In this document: piece by piece, positions 33,910-42,604 of the stretch
How positions within the stretch are numbered: position 1 is the stretch's first letter
Layout of the letters: each line of letters begins with the position of its first letter
NCBI RefSeq assembly: GCF_029603155.1
Contig: NZ_JAPMUA010000003.1
Span: 186,001-250,000 of the forward strand
Origin: Galbibacter pacificus
GTDB taxonomy: Bacteria; Bacteroidota; Bacteroidia; Flavobacteriales; Flavobacteriaceae
Direction of reading: 5' to 3'
DNA length: 64,000 nt
The notes under the pieces: generated by a model
What the model was told of the DNA's origin: nothing
Databases searched by the model: none
The model's input: only the letters and a program-made list of their open reading frames with translations
Program-made: the position numbers and the translations under genes

Positions 33910-35262
33910 ATGTTCAAAAAAATATTGATTGCAAATAGAGGCGAAATTGCACTTCGTGTAATTCGAACTTGCAGAGAGATGGGGATTAAAACAGTAGCCG
34001 TGTATTCTAAAGCAGATGAAGAAAGCTTACACGTTCGTTTTGCCGATGAGGCCGTCTGCATTGGCCCTGCACCTAGCAAAGATTCATATCTTAAAATATC
34101 CAATATTATTGCAGCTGCAGAAATTACCAATGCCGATGCGATTCATCCGGGGTATGGCTTCCTGTCAGAAAATGCTAATTTTTCAAGAATTTGTAAAGAG
34201 CACGGCATAAAATTTATAGGTGCCGGACCTGAAATGATTGAAAAAATGGGAGACAAGGCAAGTGCAAAAGCAACCATGAAAGCAGCTAAGGTACCAACAG
34301 TGCCTGGATCAGACGGGTTATTGGGATCTTTAGAGGAAACCAAGAAATTGGCAAAAGAAATGGGCTATCCCGTTATGCTAAAGGCCACCGCAGGCGGTGG
34401 AGGAAAAGGGATGCGAGCCGTTTGGAAAGAAGAAGACATACAAAAAGCATACGAAAGTGCCAAGCAAGAAGCAGGTGCAGCCTTTGGAAACGACGGGATG
34501 TACATGGAAAAACTTATTGAAGAACCGCGGCACATAGAAATACAGGTTGTGGGAGATCAATTTGGTAAGGCTTGCCATCTTTCAGAAAGAGACTGCTCGG
34601 TGCAGCGTCGACACCAAAAGCTTACGGAAGAAACACCGTCCCCTTTTATGACCGATGAACTCCGTGAAAAAATGGGGAAAGCTGCCGTAAAAGCCGCCGA
34701 ATATATAAAATACGAAGGAGCCGGGACCGTAGAATTTTTGGTGGACAAACACCGGAACTTCTATTTTATGGAAATGAATACCCGTATCCAGGTAGAGCAC
34801 CCTATTACGGAACAGGTAATAGATTACGACCTAATCCGAGAGCAAATACTGGTAGCCGCCGGAGTGCCTATTTCAGGGAAAAATTACTTTCCGAAACTAC
34901 ATTCTATTGAGTGTAGGATCAATGCAGAAGATCCTTATAACGATTTTAGGCCATCGCCAGGCAAAATCACTACGTTGCATGCTCCCGGTGGACATGGTGT
35001 GCGTTTGGACACACATGTGTATAGCGGATATATTATCCCGCCCAATTACGATTCGATGATAGCCAAGTTGATAACAACAGCCCAAACAAGAGAAGAGGCC
35101 ATCAATAAAATGAAACGCGCCTTGGACGAGTTTGTAATCGAAGGGATAAAAACAACCATTCCTTTCCATAGGCAGTTAATGGACGAGCCAGATTATGTTT
35201 CCGGTAATTACACCACCAAGTTTATGGAAACCTTTAAAATGAAACCCATGGAAGAGGAGTAA
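33910..35262 (+). CDS. accC: Biotin carboxylase subunit of acetyl-CoA carboxylase
   Basis: A 450-residue ATP-grasp enzyme. Blocks in order: FKKILIANRGEIALRVIRTC, AIHPGYGFLSENANF, ATAGGGGKGMRAVWKEED (ATP loop), RRHQKLTEETPSP, YFMEMNTRIQVEHPITE (metal and catalytic residues) and YDSMIAKLI. It carboxylates the biotin on AccB. It ends in a terminator at 35293, closing the fatty-acid initiation cluster. Confidence 0.97.
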   Translation: MFKKILIANRGEIALRVIRTCREMGIKTVAVYSKADEESLHVRFADEAVCIGPAPSKDSYLKISNIIAAAEITNADAIHPGYGFLSENANFSRICKEHGIKFIGAGPEMIEKMGDKASAKATMKAAKVPTVPGSDGLLGSLEETKKLAKEMGYPVMLKATAGGGGKGMRAVWKEEDIQKAYESAKQEAGAAFGNDGMYMEKLIEEPRHIEIQVVGDQFGKACHLSERDCSVQRRHQKLTEETPSPFMTDELREKMGKAAVKAAEYIKYEGAGTVEFLVDKHRNFYFMEMNTRIQVEHPITEQVIDYDLIREQILVAAGVPISGKNYFPKLHSIECRINAEDPYNDFRPSPGKITTLHAPGGHGVRLDTHVYSGYIIPPNYDSMIAKLITTAQTREEAINKMKRALDEFVIEGIKTTIPFHRQLMDEPDYVSGNYTTKFMETFKMKPMEEE

Positions 35263-35292
35263 AGATCCTCTTTTTCTATAGTAAACAATAAG

Positions 35293-35321
35293 CGGCCTAC
35301 AGTATTTGTAGGTCGTTTTTT
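35293..35321 (+). terminator. Rho-independent terminator after accC
   Basis: CGGCCTACA (35293-35301) pairs with TGTAGGTCG (35307-35315), including a G-T wobble, around a 5-base loop. Six Ts follow at 35316-35321. An ATG at 35322 comes straight after the T-run, which argues that the next gene starts further on. Confidence 0.8.
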
Positions 35322-35393
35322 ATGGTAGTCCAAGACCTGGGACAAAGTCAACATCAATATAGGAATCACCAAAAATATGTTTACCTTAGGGAT

Positions 35394-36524
35394 ATGTCAT
35401 TTCAATTGTCATATTGGGAGCAGGAAACCTATTTTTCCAAGGTAGACTTTACAATAATCGGTGGTGGTATTGTAGGGCTCCATTGTGCTTTGTCGCTTCG
35501 CAAAAAATATCCAAAAAACAAAATCGTGGTTTTGGAGCGCGGGTTGCTTCCCAGAGGAGCCAGTACTAAAAATGCGGGATTTGCCTGTTTTGGAAGCATT
35601 TCAGAATTGCTGGACGATCTTAATACGCAAACCGAAGAAGCAATGGTGAGCCTGGTTGAAAAGCGGTACCTGGGATTGCAAAAACTTAAAAAAGGTCTTG
35701 GGAGCAAAGGTATCGGTTACAGGCACCATCGCGGATTTGAGTTGTTTCAAGAAGGCAACCCGGAGCTTTATGAGGCCTGTTTGGAAAACAGAAATCGGAT
35801 TAATAACCTTTTATTCCCCTTGTTTAAAAAAGAAGTTTTCTCCGTTGAAAAGAATTCCTTTGGTTTTGCGGGAATCCAAGATTATTATATGGCAAATGCT
35901 TTTGAAGGGCAGATTGATACCGGGAAAATGATGTATGCACTTTATTCAAAATGCATTAAAGAAAAGATTAAAATTTTATATGGCACAGAAATGCTCGGTT
36001 ATGATGATGCCGGTTCCCATGTTGAGGTACAAACCGACCTTACCAACTTCTATACCCAAAAATTGTGCCTGGCTACCAATGGCTTTCTCTCATTGAAAGA
36101 ATTTGAGGACATACAACCGGCCCGTGCCCAAGTACTTATTACCAAACCGATAAAAAACCTTCATATAAAAGGGAGTTTTCATTTGGATAAAGGATATTAT
36201 TATTTCAGGAACATACATAACCGCATTCTTCTGGGCGGCGGTAGAAATTTAGATTTTAAAAAAGAAGCAACCGCAGAATTTGGGACGACCGAAACAATTC
36301 AAAATAAGTTAAAAGAAATTCTAAAAACAGTTATCTTACCAAATACAGTCTCCGAAATAGATTATTCGTGGAGTGGTATTATGGGTGTTGGAAGTATAAA
36401 GAAACCTATTATAGAGGCACTTTCAAACAATATTTTTTGTGGGGTCCGTTTAGGGGGTATGGGTATAGCCATTGGCGCCCAAGTAGGCGAAGAATTGGCA
36501 AAAATAACTATAGAACATGTTTAA
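35394..36524 (+). CDS. FAD-dependent oxidoreductase, DAO (glycine/D-amino-acid oxidase) family
   Basis: A 376-residue protein from ATG 35394. The dinucleotide-binding fold is near the N-terminus: VDFTIIGGGIVGLHCALSLR (GxGxxG) and KIVVLERGLLPRGASTKNAG. A C-terminal part with YYYFRNIHNRILLGGGRNLD and SWSGIMGVGSIKKPIIEAL, then GVRLGGMGIAIGAQVGEELA, contacts FAD. Members oxidise amines or amino acids; the substrate is unknown. The last eight bases overlap mtgA, so the two are co-translated, although no functional link is obvious. Confidence 0.85.
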   Translation: MSFQLSYWEQETYFSKVDFTIIGGGIVGLHCALSLRKKYPKNKIVVLERGLLPRGASTKNAGFACFGSISELLDDLNTQTEEAMVSLVEKRYLGLQKLKKGLGSKGIGYRHHRGFELFQEGNPELYEACLENRNRINNLLFPLFKKEVFSVEKNSFGFAGIQDYYMANAFEGQIDTGKMMYALYSKCIKEKIKILYGTEMLGYDDAGSHVEVQTDLTNFYTQKLCLATNGFLSLKEFEDIQPARAQVLITKPIKNLHIKGSFHLDKGYYYFRNIHNRILLGGGRNLDFKKEATAEFGTTETIQNKLKEILKTVILPNTVSEIDYSWSGIMGVGSIKKPIIEALSNNIFCGVRLGGMGIAIGAQVGEELAKITIEHV

Positions 36525-37203
36525 AAAATTACTGCGTTTTATTTTTAAGCTATTGGTTTGGTTTGTAATAATTAGCTTGGGGCTTGTACTCTTGTATAAA
36601 TGGGTTCCGGTGCCAGTTACACCCCTTATGGTAATAAGAAGCATTCAACAAAAACAATCGGATAAAGCGATTGTATGGAAACATGAGTGGATTGCGTTGG
36701 ATAAAATTTCCAAAAACCTGCAATTGGCGGTGATTTGTAGTGAGGACCAAAAATTTGTTTACCACAATGGTTTTGATGTTCAGGCAATCGAAAAGGTAAT
36801 CAATAAAGCTTCCGATGGCGGAAAGCTTCGTGGTGCCAGCACCATAAGTCAGCAGACCGCTAAAAATGTATTTTTATGGCCGGGCCGTAGTTGGATACGT
36901 AAAGGATTTGAAGTGTATTTTACATTTTTAATAGAACAACTTTGGGGCAAGGAACATATTTTGGAGGTGTATTTAAACAGCATCGAAATGGGGAATGGTA
37001 TTTATGGTGCCGAGGCCGCTTCTCAATATTGGTTTCATAAAAAAGCAGGGGGGCTGTCAAAATACGAAGCTGCTGCCATTGCGGCCATATTGCCAAACCC
37101 GTTAAAAATGAAAGCTGCGCCGGCATCAAACTATATTCAGCAAAGAAAAGAATGGATCGTGACTCAAATGGGTTATTATGGAGCTTTTTCGTTGCCGAAG
37201 TAA
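36517..37203 (+). CDS. mtgA: Monofunctional peptidoglycan glycosyltransferase
   Basis: A 228-residue family-51 glycosyltransferase with an N-terminal membrane helix (about residues 8-28). Signature motifs: VICSEDQKFVYHNGFD (the catalytic Glu in the SEDxxF block), LRGASTISQQTAKNVFLWPG, YFTFLIEQLWGKEHILEVYL, NSIEMGNGIYGAEAASQYWF and YEAAAIAAILPNP. It polymerises lipid II without a transpeptidase domain. It overlaps the upstream oxidoreductase gene and is 15 bases before a GreA-like gene. Confidence 0.95.
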   Translation: MFKKLLRFIFKLLVWFVIISLGLVLLYKWVPVPVTPLMVIRSIQQKQSDKAIVWKHEWIALDKISKNLQLAVICSEDQKFVYHNGFDVQAIEKVINKASDGGKLRGASTISQQTAKNVFLWPGRSWIRKGFEVYFTFLIEQLWGKEHILEVYLNSIEMGNGIYGAEAASQYWFHKKAGGLSKYEAAAIAAILPNPLKMKAAPASNYIQQRKEWIVTQMGYYGAFSLPK

Positions 37204-37218
37204 AACATAGTAATAATT

Positions 37219-37683
37219 ATGGACGAAATTAAACAACAACTCATAAAAGAATGCCTTGCGCTTTTAAACAAGAGGATGTACCAAATACAGAAAAGCATCA
37301 AGAGTATTGAAGAATCTTTGGCCTCTGAGACAAAAAGCAGTGCGGGCGACAAGCATGAAACCGGCCGTGCCATGCTTCAGTTGGAACGTGAAAAAGCAGG
37401 ATTTCGCTTAAAGGAAATTGAAGAAATGCTTCAAACATTTTCGCGTATCAATTTCAATAGAACTTCCGAAGAAAGTAATAAAAAGGTAATTATTGGGAGT
37501 TTGGTTAAAACAAGTGAACATACTTATTTTATTGCAGTTTCCTTAGGAGAAATAATCATAAACAATTTAAAAATCTATTGTATTTCACCACAGTCGCCAA
37601 TTGGTAAATTACTTGTTGGAAAAACCAACAAAGACATTGTCTCTTTTCAATCTTCAAAGTTTACCATTCTGGAAATTTGGTAG
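37219..37683 (+). CDS. GreA/GreB-like C-terminal domain protein
   Basis: A 154-residue protein. The N-terminal two thirds are long charged helices (MDEIKQQLIKECLALLNKRM, LQLEREKAGFRLKEIEEMLQ) resembling the GreA coiled coil. The C-terminal part, YCISPQSPIGKLLVGKTNKD, matches the GreA/GreB FKBP-like domain (SPxGKxLxGK). Real GreA rescues backtracked RNA polymerase with an acidic coiled-coil tip; here SIEESLASETKSSAGDKHET may be that tip, but the protein is a divergent relative and the function is unproven. Confidence 0.7.
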   Translation: MDEIKQQLIKECLALLNKRMYQIQKSIKSIEESLASETKSSAGDKHETGRAMLQLEREKAGFRLKEIEEMLQTFSRINFNRTSEESNKKVIIGSLVKTSEHTYFIAVSLGEIIINNLKIYCISPQSPIGKLLVGKTNKDIVSFQSSKFTILEIW

Positions 37684-37779
37684 CAACGCGTAATTTCTTA
37701 TAAAAATTAACAAGTATGTACGCAACCTTTTTTCGTTTTTCGCTTCTATAGGTTGAATAACAAAACTTAATAGCAAAAA

Positions 37780-38331
37780 ATGAAAAATCAAAAACTAATT
37801 GCAACAACGTTGTTTGTTGCCCTTATGGGTGTATTTGTAAGCTGTACGGACGACGATTCTGACAATTGTGTTCCGGATTATACGGGAGCTTTGTCTGAAG
37901 CTGAAACAGCATTTGTAGGAGAATGGAGATTGTCGGCCATAGAAGCCGATGAAGAAGTAGACCTCACCGATGATGACGAAGACAACCCAAGTACGGATAT
38001 ATTTGCACAACAAACCGCTTGCCAAAACGATCAGGTATACGAATATAATTCCGACAGGACTTTTACATACAGTGCAGGTCAAAACGAGGAAGATTGTGAA
38101 GGTGCCGGGTCTATTGCCGGAACATGGAAACTTGGAGGAGATACGTTGGGACTTGTTTACAACTGTTTTGAGGACATTCTAGCGTTGGATTTTGATGCAC
38201 AAAGAACAAGCTATACGATTGATTCCAACGTGCGTATCGAAGATGTAGACGGAAAAGTAATCCAAACACAAATAACGCTTACTTATACCAAGGCCGGAGC
38301 AGAAGAGCCCGCACCAGAAGAAGAGAACTAA
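37780..38331 (+). CDS. Lipocalin-like lipoprotein
   Basis: A 183-residue protein with a lipobox (MGVFVSCTDDDSDNC; Cys22). The body begins AETAFVGEWRLSAIEADEEV and contains VYEYNSDRTFTYSAGQNEED, GSIAGTWKLGGDTLGLVYNC and IQTQITLTYTK. This WxL...TW pattern is that of small Bacteroidota lipocalin-like domains (eight-strand barrels). The tail is rich in Glu and Pro. Very acidic overall. Ligand unknown; surface or periplasmic. Followed by a terminator. Confidence 0.7.
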   Translation: MKNQKLIATTLFVALMGVFVSCTDDDSDNCVPDYTGALSEAETAFVGEWRLSAIEADEEVDLTDDDEDNPSTDIFAQQTACQNDQVYEYNSDRTFTYSAGQNEEDCEGAGSIAGTWKLGGDTLGLVYNCFEDILALDFDAQRTSYTIDSNVRIEDVDGKVIQTQITLTYTKAGAEEPAPEEEN

Positions 38332-38360
38332 TAAAAATTATAGTTAAGTTTTAGGTTGAA

Positions 38361-38399
38361 AAGCCGGGGCGTTGACTAAGGTCAGGCTCCGGCTTTTTT
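38361..38399 (+). terminator. Rho-independent terminator after the lipocalin-like gene
   Basis: AAGCCGGGGC (38361-38370) pairs with GCTCCGGCTT (38386-38395), and an inner TGAC (38373-38376) / GTCA (38381-38384) extends the stem. A run of Ts ends at 38399. Confidence 0.85.
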
Positions 38400-38480
38400 C
38401 ATGAAATTTCTTACTTACATTGTAAGGGACGGGATATTTGTATATTTTTATAGTCTAAATACAGCCAAAAACAAAAAACA

Positions 38481-39308
38481 ATGAAAAAAATAACGATTCT
38501 TCCGGGTTTACTATTATTATTTGCATTCTCCCCAATTACCACAAATGCCCAATTTTGGAAGAAGATCCAGGATAAGGTAGAAAAGAAGGCTGTGGACGTA
38601 ACCGATGATATGTTAAATGGTTCAACCGATGAGGAAGAAAGTACTGCTCAGGGAAATGCTTCAAAAGGACAGGTGCCTTACGTGGAAGAAGTTTTTTCTT
38701 TCGTTCCGGGAAGTAATATATATTTTCAGGATAATTATGACAACGAAAACCTTGGTTCCATGCCCAGATATTGGAAAACCAATGGCACCGGATCTATTGT
38801 CGAAATACCGGGACTTCCCGGGAAATGGCTAAAACTGGGAGACCGGTCCAGTTTTAAGCTCGATACTTTATTGGCCATGCCCAAAGGAAAGTTTACCTTG
38901 GAGTTTGATATCGTTACAAGAAGCGATAAAGCTAAAGATATAGGCGGGATGAATTTTGGTTTCAGTAAAGACAATGCTGTCCGTTCATGGATATCCGATG
39001 CTTATAATGATAATTCCATAACATCAACAGAACTACATTTTTGGAACAGGGCCGTATCTAATAGCAGCAGTGATACAAAAGTCAGCAATACATTGGACTT
39101 TCCTTTGGATAACTATGGAAATGCTTTAATACACGTTTCCATTGCTGTAGATGGGGATCAAATGCGGTTGTATCTTGACAAGTCTAAATTGTTGGATGCC
39201 AAGATGTTCTTGAACAAACCGACAAAGTACTTTTATGTAAGTGCCCCACTTGATATGGATCAAGGAGCTCAACTATTTATAGGGAATTTAAAGATAGCCA
39301 ATAATTAA
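38481..39308 (+). CDS. Secreted protein resembling the front part of OmpA-family proteins
   Basis: A 275-residue protein with a signal peptide ending TTNAQ, followed by FWKKIQDKVEKKAVDVTDDM. A jelly-roll or concanavalin-like part begins EEVFSFVPGSNIYFQDNYDN and continues GSMPRYWKTNGTGSIVEIPG, KFTLEFDIVTRS and GDQMRLYLDKSKLLDAKMF. This order matches the front part of larger Bacteroidota OmpA-family proteins that I recall, but the peptidoglycan-binding OmpA domain is absent here. It is complete, with its own stop, so it may be a shortened relative. Function unknown. Confidence 0.6.
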   Translation: MKKITILPGLLLLFAFSPITTNAQFWKKIQDKVEKKAVDVTDDMLNGSTDEEESTAQGNASKGQVPYVEEVFSFVPGSNIYFQDNYDNENLGSMPRYWKTNGTGSIVEIPGLPGKWLKLGDRSSFKLDTLLAMPKGKFTLEFDIVTRSDKAKDIGGMNFGFSKDNAVRSWISDAYNDNSITSTELHFWNRAVSNSSSDTKVSNTLDFPLDNYGNALIHVSIAVDGDQMRLYLDKSKLLDAKMFLNKPTKYFYVSAPLDMDQGAQLFIGNLKIANN

Positions 39309-39315
39309 AGATACC

Positions 39316-40269
39316 TTAGTTATTTTTTAAAATAGATAACGATATCTCTTTTTCTATAGGCAACGCTTTTGGATGGTTAAAATAAATAGTTTTCCTTTTT
39401 CTTTTAGCTTCAATTAAGTAATGTGAACCTTGAAAATAACAGGTTTTTACCTTCACCTTAAAAATAGATGTAGGTATAACTTTTAGCTCGTGGGGATATA
39501 GTAAAATTTTTTTTGTTGAAGAATCACCCTCGATAAGTTGGTTCATGGCAATTTCATTAACTTCGCCAAACAAAGAAGCCACATAGCGGTTTTTTGGCCT
39601 TTGGTAAAGCTCTTTTGGGTTATTAAAATCAACCTTTTTGCCTGCTTTTAAAACCATTGTTGCATTGGCATAAGCCAAGGAATCTGTATTGTCGTGTGTG
39701 GCCGTAATGCAAGTTATGTTTTGCGACTTTAAATACGTAAATAAATCACGTCTCAGTCGGTTTTTCTTAAAATTGTCAATATTGCTAAATGGCTCATCAA
39801 GAAGCAGTAATTCGGGTTTGTTGGCCAAGGCTTTTGCAATAGCTACGCGTTGTTGTTGCCCACCGCTTAACTCTGTGGGCTTGGTGTTGGCGTAGGCTGT
39901 CATGCCAACGACTTCCAATAATTCGGCGATGCGCTTTTTCTTTTTTCTCAAATAAAAGTTTGACAAGAATTTTCCCACGTTTTCTTCAACGGTAATAAAG
40001 GGCATCAAATCGTAATCCTGGGCAACATATTTTATAAAATCTTCCCCCGGCACAATATTGTAATTCGGACCCATAAGTTGCTTGTTGCCCCAATATAATG
40101 TTCCTTTTTCTAGATGATATAAACCATAAATTATTTTGAGCAATGTACTTTTTCCAGAACCACTTTCGCCAATAATGGATAGGTGTTCTCCTTTTTGAAG
40201 TTTAAAGCTGATATTTTTTAAGACGGGGGCCTCTTTATATTGAAAAGAAACGTTTTTTACTTCAAGCAT
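39316..40269 (-). CDS. ABC transporter ATP-binding protein
   Basis: A 317-residue protein. All ATPase motifs are intact: Walker A GESGSGKSTLLKII, Q-loop YVAQDYDLMPF, signature LSGGQQQRVAIAKAL, Walker B LLLLDEPFSNID and H-loop CITATHDN. The C-terminal 80 residues (KILLYPHELKVIPTSIFKVK) look like a TOBE-type domain, as in importer ATPases of the PotA/FbpC class. No permease or binding protein is adjacent, so the substrate cannot be inferred. The DUF1697 gene lies 38 bases upstream on the same strand. Confidence 0.9.
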   Translation of the reverse strand: MLEVKNVSFQYKEAPVLKNISFKLQKGEHLSIIGESGSGKSTLLKIIYGLYHLEKGTLYWGNKQLMGPNYNIVPGEDFIKYVAQDYDLMPFITVEENVGKFLSNFYLRKKKKRIAELLEVVGMTAYANTKPTELSGGQQQRVAIAKALANKPELLLLDEPFSNIDNFKKNRLRRDLFTYLKSQNITCITATHDNTDSLAYANATMVLKAGKKVDFNNPKELYQRPKNRYVASLFGEVNEIAMNQLIEGDSSTKKILLYPHELKVIPTSIFKVKVKTCYFQGSHYLIEAKRKRKTIYFNHPKALPIEKEISLSILKNN

Positions 40270-40307
40270 TCCAGGAAAGTTTTTGGTAAAGATATTGATT
40301 ATGAATT

Positions 40308-40841
40308 TTAAATCATATCCCGTAATTTAAGCATGGTTTTCCAGTTTCGTGTGGTAGCGCCAAGCTTTAATTTTTTCTCTATAAACGGATTGGAAATTTT
40401 TGCTTTTCCATAACCGTTATGGTAGCAAAAGTATAGGATATTATCGCGGTGCGTATATTCTTCATCATCAACACGGTATTCATTTAAGTTTTGTATGGAT
40501 TCTGGTAGAGGAGTACCTTCTAAAAAGGTGCAGTACAATTTTTCAATAGGTTCGCCTTTTTTTAAAAAGGGATTGTTCTTTATAATAGCGGTAAATTTTT
40601 TTTCAGAAATAATAAAGCACTTGACATCAAACCCAAAATGGGCTGCAATGTGCTGTTCTATCTTTTGCTGAATTTTTGAAACGTCGCTTTCATCTGAAGA
40701 AAAAATAACATTCCCGCTTTGAATATAAGAAGCCACTTTTTGAAACCCGATTTTTTCCAATGTAGCCCTTAAATCGGCCATTTTTATTTTTCTATGTCCG
40801 CCTACATTTATCCCACGAAGTAACAATATATATGTTTTCAT
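40308..40841 (-). CDS. DUF1697 family protein
   Basis: A 177-residue protein starting MKTYILLLRGINVGGHRKIK and continuing MADLRATLEKIGFQKVASYI, then QSGNVIFSS, the clear N-terminal signature of DUF1697. IEQHIAAHFGFDVKCFIISE and ATTRNWKTMLKLRDM complete it. A cytosolic protein of unknown function with a ferredoxin-like fold in known structures. Confidence 0.9.
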   Translation of the reverse strand: MKTYILLLRGINVGGHRKIKMADLRATLEKIGFQKVASYIQSGNVIFSSDESDVSKIQQKIEQHIAAHFGFDVKCFIISEKKFTAIIKNNPFLKKGEPIEKLYCTFLEGTPLPESIQNLNEYRVDDEEYTHRDNILYFCYHNGYGKAKISNPFIEKKLKLGATTRNWKTMLKLRDMI

Positions 40842-40903
40842 TTTTACCCTGTTTGACTTTTTTAATACAGAACCTGTTGATGGACTAAAAATACGAACAA
40901 AAT

Positions 40904-40942
40904 AAACCCCTTAAAAAGAATCCAATTCATTTTAAGGGGTTT
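40904..40942. terminator. Symmetrical terminator between convergent or tandem units
   Basis: AAACCCCTTAAAA (40904-40916) pairs perfectly over 13 bases with TTTTAAGGGGTTT (40930-40942) around a 13-base loop. Its position 100 bases after the M28 peptidase stop makes it the end of that minus-strand unit. A T-rich stretch (TTTATTTTG on the minus strand) follows. Confidence 0.75.
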
Positions 40943-41042
40943 GTAATATTTTGAATCTTAAAATTCCTCGACGGCTTTACCTTGAGGTTTCCGCTTTATC
41001 TCTTTTTGGAGAGGTCGGAACCGTCTCTTTTTGGCAGGTTTG

Positions 41043-42593
41043 TTAGTCCAATCCACCTTTTCTGTTTGGTTCTCTTGCTTCTGGCCATTCGCGTGGCTTT
41101 CCTGTTTCGTCATCAATTGGTAAAACACTTTTTACATTGGATGTTTTTTGCGGATCTTCACAGGCCATATATGCTAAAATAGCGGTTAGAATGACATTGT
41201 TTTGCACATCGTCAAAAACAATTTTGTCGTAAGTGTCCAGATTGGTATGCCATGTATAATTCCAATAAGCCCAACTTAAGGAGCTTAAGGAAAATGCCGG
41301 AGCGCCTTCGGCCACAAACGAGGCATAATCTGATCCGCCTCTCGCGGGAGTACCGGGAAAGTGTGTTTCAATTTGTTTTGTGATGCTTTCGGGAACTGCA
41401 TGTAGCCACCTTCCCAAATATTCATAAGAATTTAAAAACCCTTGCCCTGATAAATTTACTACGCGTCCCGTTCCATTATCTTGATTAAAAACGGCTTGTA
41501 CGTTCGCAACAATTTTAGGATGGTCTTCTACAAAGGCCCTCGACCCGTTTAACCCTTGTTCTTCGCTTCCCCACAAACCAATAATAATAGTCCGTTTAGG
41601 GTTTGGGTATATTTTTTTAAGAATACGCGCAGTTTCCATCATGGTAATGGTTCCCGTACCATTATCGGTAGCACCCGTACCGCCATCCCAAGAATCGAAA
41701 TGGGCAGATAGAATTACATATTCGTCGGGTTTTTCCATACCCTTGATGGTTGCAATGGTGTTGAAAGTGGGCACAGTGCCTAAATTTTTAGATTCGGCAA
41801 CAATTTTAATTTCGGGTTTTTTACCGTGTTCCACCAAGCGGTAAAGCATTCCGTAGTCTTCCAGGGCCACATCGACCATAGGGATTTTTTTTGTTCCGGC
41901 GCTAAATATTTTGTTTGCCCCAAAGCCTTTGGACCAATACGATTGTACAATACCAACGGCGCCGGCTTTTTCCAGGGCCTCGGGCAACGTTCTGCGCGTA
42001 TATCCGGTTTTACGCATATTGTCCCGCCATGCATCTTCAAGGGAGTCCCTGTTTTTTTTCATTTTTTCAAAAGATTCAGGGGTTGCAAATTCTTCCCAAT
42101 TATCATCGGGTCTTCCGGTAGGTTGTTTCATGGAAACCATTACTATTTTTCCTTTTACTGAAGGAAGCCATTTCTGGAAGTCAATGGAATCTTTTACTTC
42201 GGGAAGGATGATCAATTCTGCCGTAACTCCTTTTTTAGAAGTGCTTGGGTTCCATGCCAACTGCATTCCTTGGATAGATTTTACGCGAGGGGAAACCATA
42301 TCGATATGGGTTATGCCACGTTCCCAGCCTTTCCATTCACCCCATTGTTGGTTCTCGGCCGTGATATCCCAAGAGCTGTATTTTTTTACGGCCCAATCGT
42401 GTGCCTGTTGCATTTGTGGAGTGCCTACCAAACGCGGACCAATACCGTCCATGAGTTCGAAGGCAAGCTCCTTTAATTGAGAGTTTTCTGAGGCCTCTTT
42501 TACAATGGCATCTACAACTTCTTGTTGTGTTTGTGCTTGCGCTAAAGAAATAAAAGCCAGAAAGGCTGCCAAAAAGATTGTTTTATTTATCAT
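41043..42593 (-). CDS. Secreted M28 family metallopeptidase
   Basis: A 516-residue protein with a signal peptide ending LAQAQ. A protease-associated-type insert lies in the middle (about 140-280). The zinc-binding core reads LSAHFDSWDGGTGATDNGTG (His and bridging Asp), IIGLWGSEEQGLNGSRAFVE (catalytic Glu pair), and later GSDYASF and WHTNLDTYDK with the last zinc histidine. These fit aminopeptidase/carboxypeptidase Q-like enzymes. It starts 11 bases after the stop of the S9A peptidase gene, so the two secreted peptidases form an operon, probably for peptide scavenging. Confidence 0.92.
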   Translation of the reverse strand: MINKTIFLAAFLAFISLAQAQTQQEVVDAIVKEASENSQLKELAFELMDGIGPRLVGTPQMQQAHDWAVKKYSSWDITAENQQWGEWKGWERGITHIDMVSPRVKSIQGMQLAWNPSTSKKGVTAELIILPEVKDSIDFQKWLPSVKGKIVMVSMKQPTGRPDDNWEEFATPESFEKMKKNRDSLEDAWRDNMRKTGYTRRTLPEALEKAGAVGIVQSYWSKGFGANKIFSAGTKKIPMVDVALEDYGMLYRLVEHGKKPEIKIVAESKNLGTVPTFNTIATIKGMEKPDEYVILSAHFDSWDGGTGATDNGTGTITMMETARILKKIYPNPKRTIIIGLWGSEEQGLNGSRAFVEDHPKIVANVQAVFNQDNGTGRVVNLSGQGFLNSYEYLGRWLHAVPESITKQIETHFPGTPARGGSDYASFVAEGAPAFSLSSLSWAYWNYTWHTNLDTYDKIVFDDVQNNVILTAILAYMACEDPQKTSNVKSVLPIDDETGKPREWPEAREPNRKGGLD

Positions 42594-42604
42594 ATGTGTT
42601 GGGT

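Noticed and set aside
35322..35393. Longer start for the FAD oxidoreductase
   Set aside because: The ATG directly follows the accC terminator's T-run and the extension is not family-like.
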